Origin: Bacteroidetes bacterium HLUCCA01
GTDB taxonomy: Bacteria > Bacteroidota > Rhodothermia > Balneolales > HLUCCA01
Reading direction: 5' to 3'
Length of the DNA stretch: 64,000 nt
NCBI GenBank assembly: GCA_001314545.1
Contig: LIHN01000001.1
Location: 836,180 to 900,179, forward strand
This document shows, piece after piece, positions 63,841 to 64,000 of the stretch (its first letter is position 1; every line of letters starts with the position of its first letter). A program made the translations under genes and the position numbers. Under the pieces are notes generated by a model. It had not been told where the DNA came from. It worked only from the letters and a program-made list of their open reading frames with translations, and did no database searches.

Positions 63841-64000
<160 letters not shown>

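Overview
The window comes from a GC-rich bacterium of the Bacteroidota/Rhodothermota/Balneolota kind. The evidence is four large secreted proteins ending in a type IX secretion (T9SS) type A sorting tail (PNPFNP...GxY...K), a possible Bacteroidota-type TAnnTTTG promoter box, many starts without a Shine-Dalgarno sequence, HisKA_2 sensor kinases, many S9 peptidases and a lactate permease. No species can be named from sequence alone. There is no phage, insertion sequence, CRISPR array, rRNA or tRNA. Most genes are ordinary chromosomal ones; the accessory flavour comes from secreted proteins, a toxin-antitoxin pair, an ATPase/DUF4143 gene in an AT-rich patch, and a copper-resistance island.

Layout. 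1-3.7 kb: PAS sensor kinase, patatin-like phospholipase, Na+/Ca2+ exchanger. 3.7-12.5 kb: a T9SS-exported subtilisin divergent from an S9 peptidase and two tandem amidohydrolases (the second without metal ligands), ended by a clear terminator. 12.5-17.6 kb: an orphan hairpin-rich RNA candidate, an AAA ATPase behind three phased AT-rich repeats, an LEA14-like lipoprotein, mazEF, and an MFS transporter whose start is unclear. 17.7-28.3 kb: two copies of a module (tiny membrane-anchored protein plus giant T9SS cargo) downstream of an extracellular alpha-amylase; near-identical LacI-type operators precede the amylase and the first module, suggesting one alpha-glucan regulon. 28.6-33.9 kb: a Crp/Fnr regulator with an FNR-like cysteine set and a CheB-CheR-PAS-histidine kinase. 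34-44.3 kb: SDR and lactate permease, esterase lipoprotein, S9D-like peptidase, and a penicillin acylase / membrane protein / isocitrate dehydrogenase operon. 44.5-46.2 kb: phosphodiesterase and ketopantoate reductase. 46.2-59 kb: copper/silver island (DUF3347 lipoprotein, DUF417 protein, CusB, CusC, CusA, Cys-rich periplasmic protein, CopA, and a divergent HMA-AraC regulator). 59.3-64 kb: another S9 peptidase, then a pteridine-flavoured group (dihydroneopterin aldolase-cupin fusion, CYTH protein, DHFR/RibD-like reductase, start-truncated SDR).

A theme across the window is that many intergenic gaps carry their own local direct repeats (units of about 18-64 bp, 2-3 copies), with no unit shared between sites. 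The most promising material for new biology is the duplicated small-protein/T9SS-cargo module with its operators, the dead-plus-live amidohydrolase pair, the dihydroneopterin aldolase-cupin fusion, and the hairpin RNA beside the repeat-preceded ATPase.
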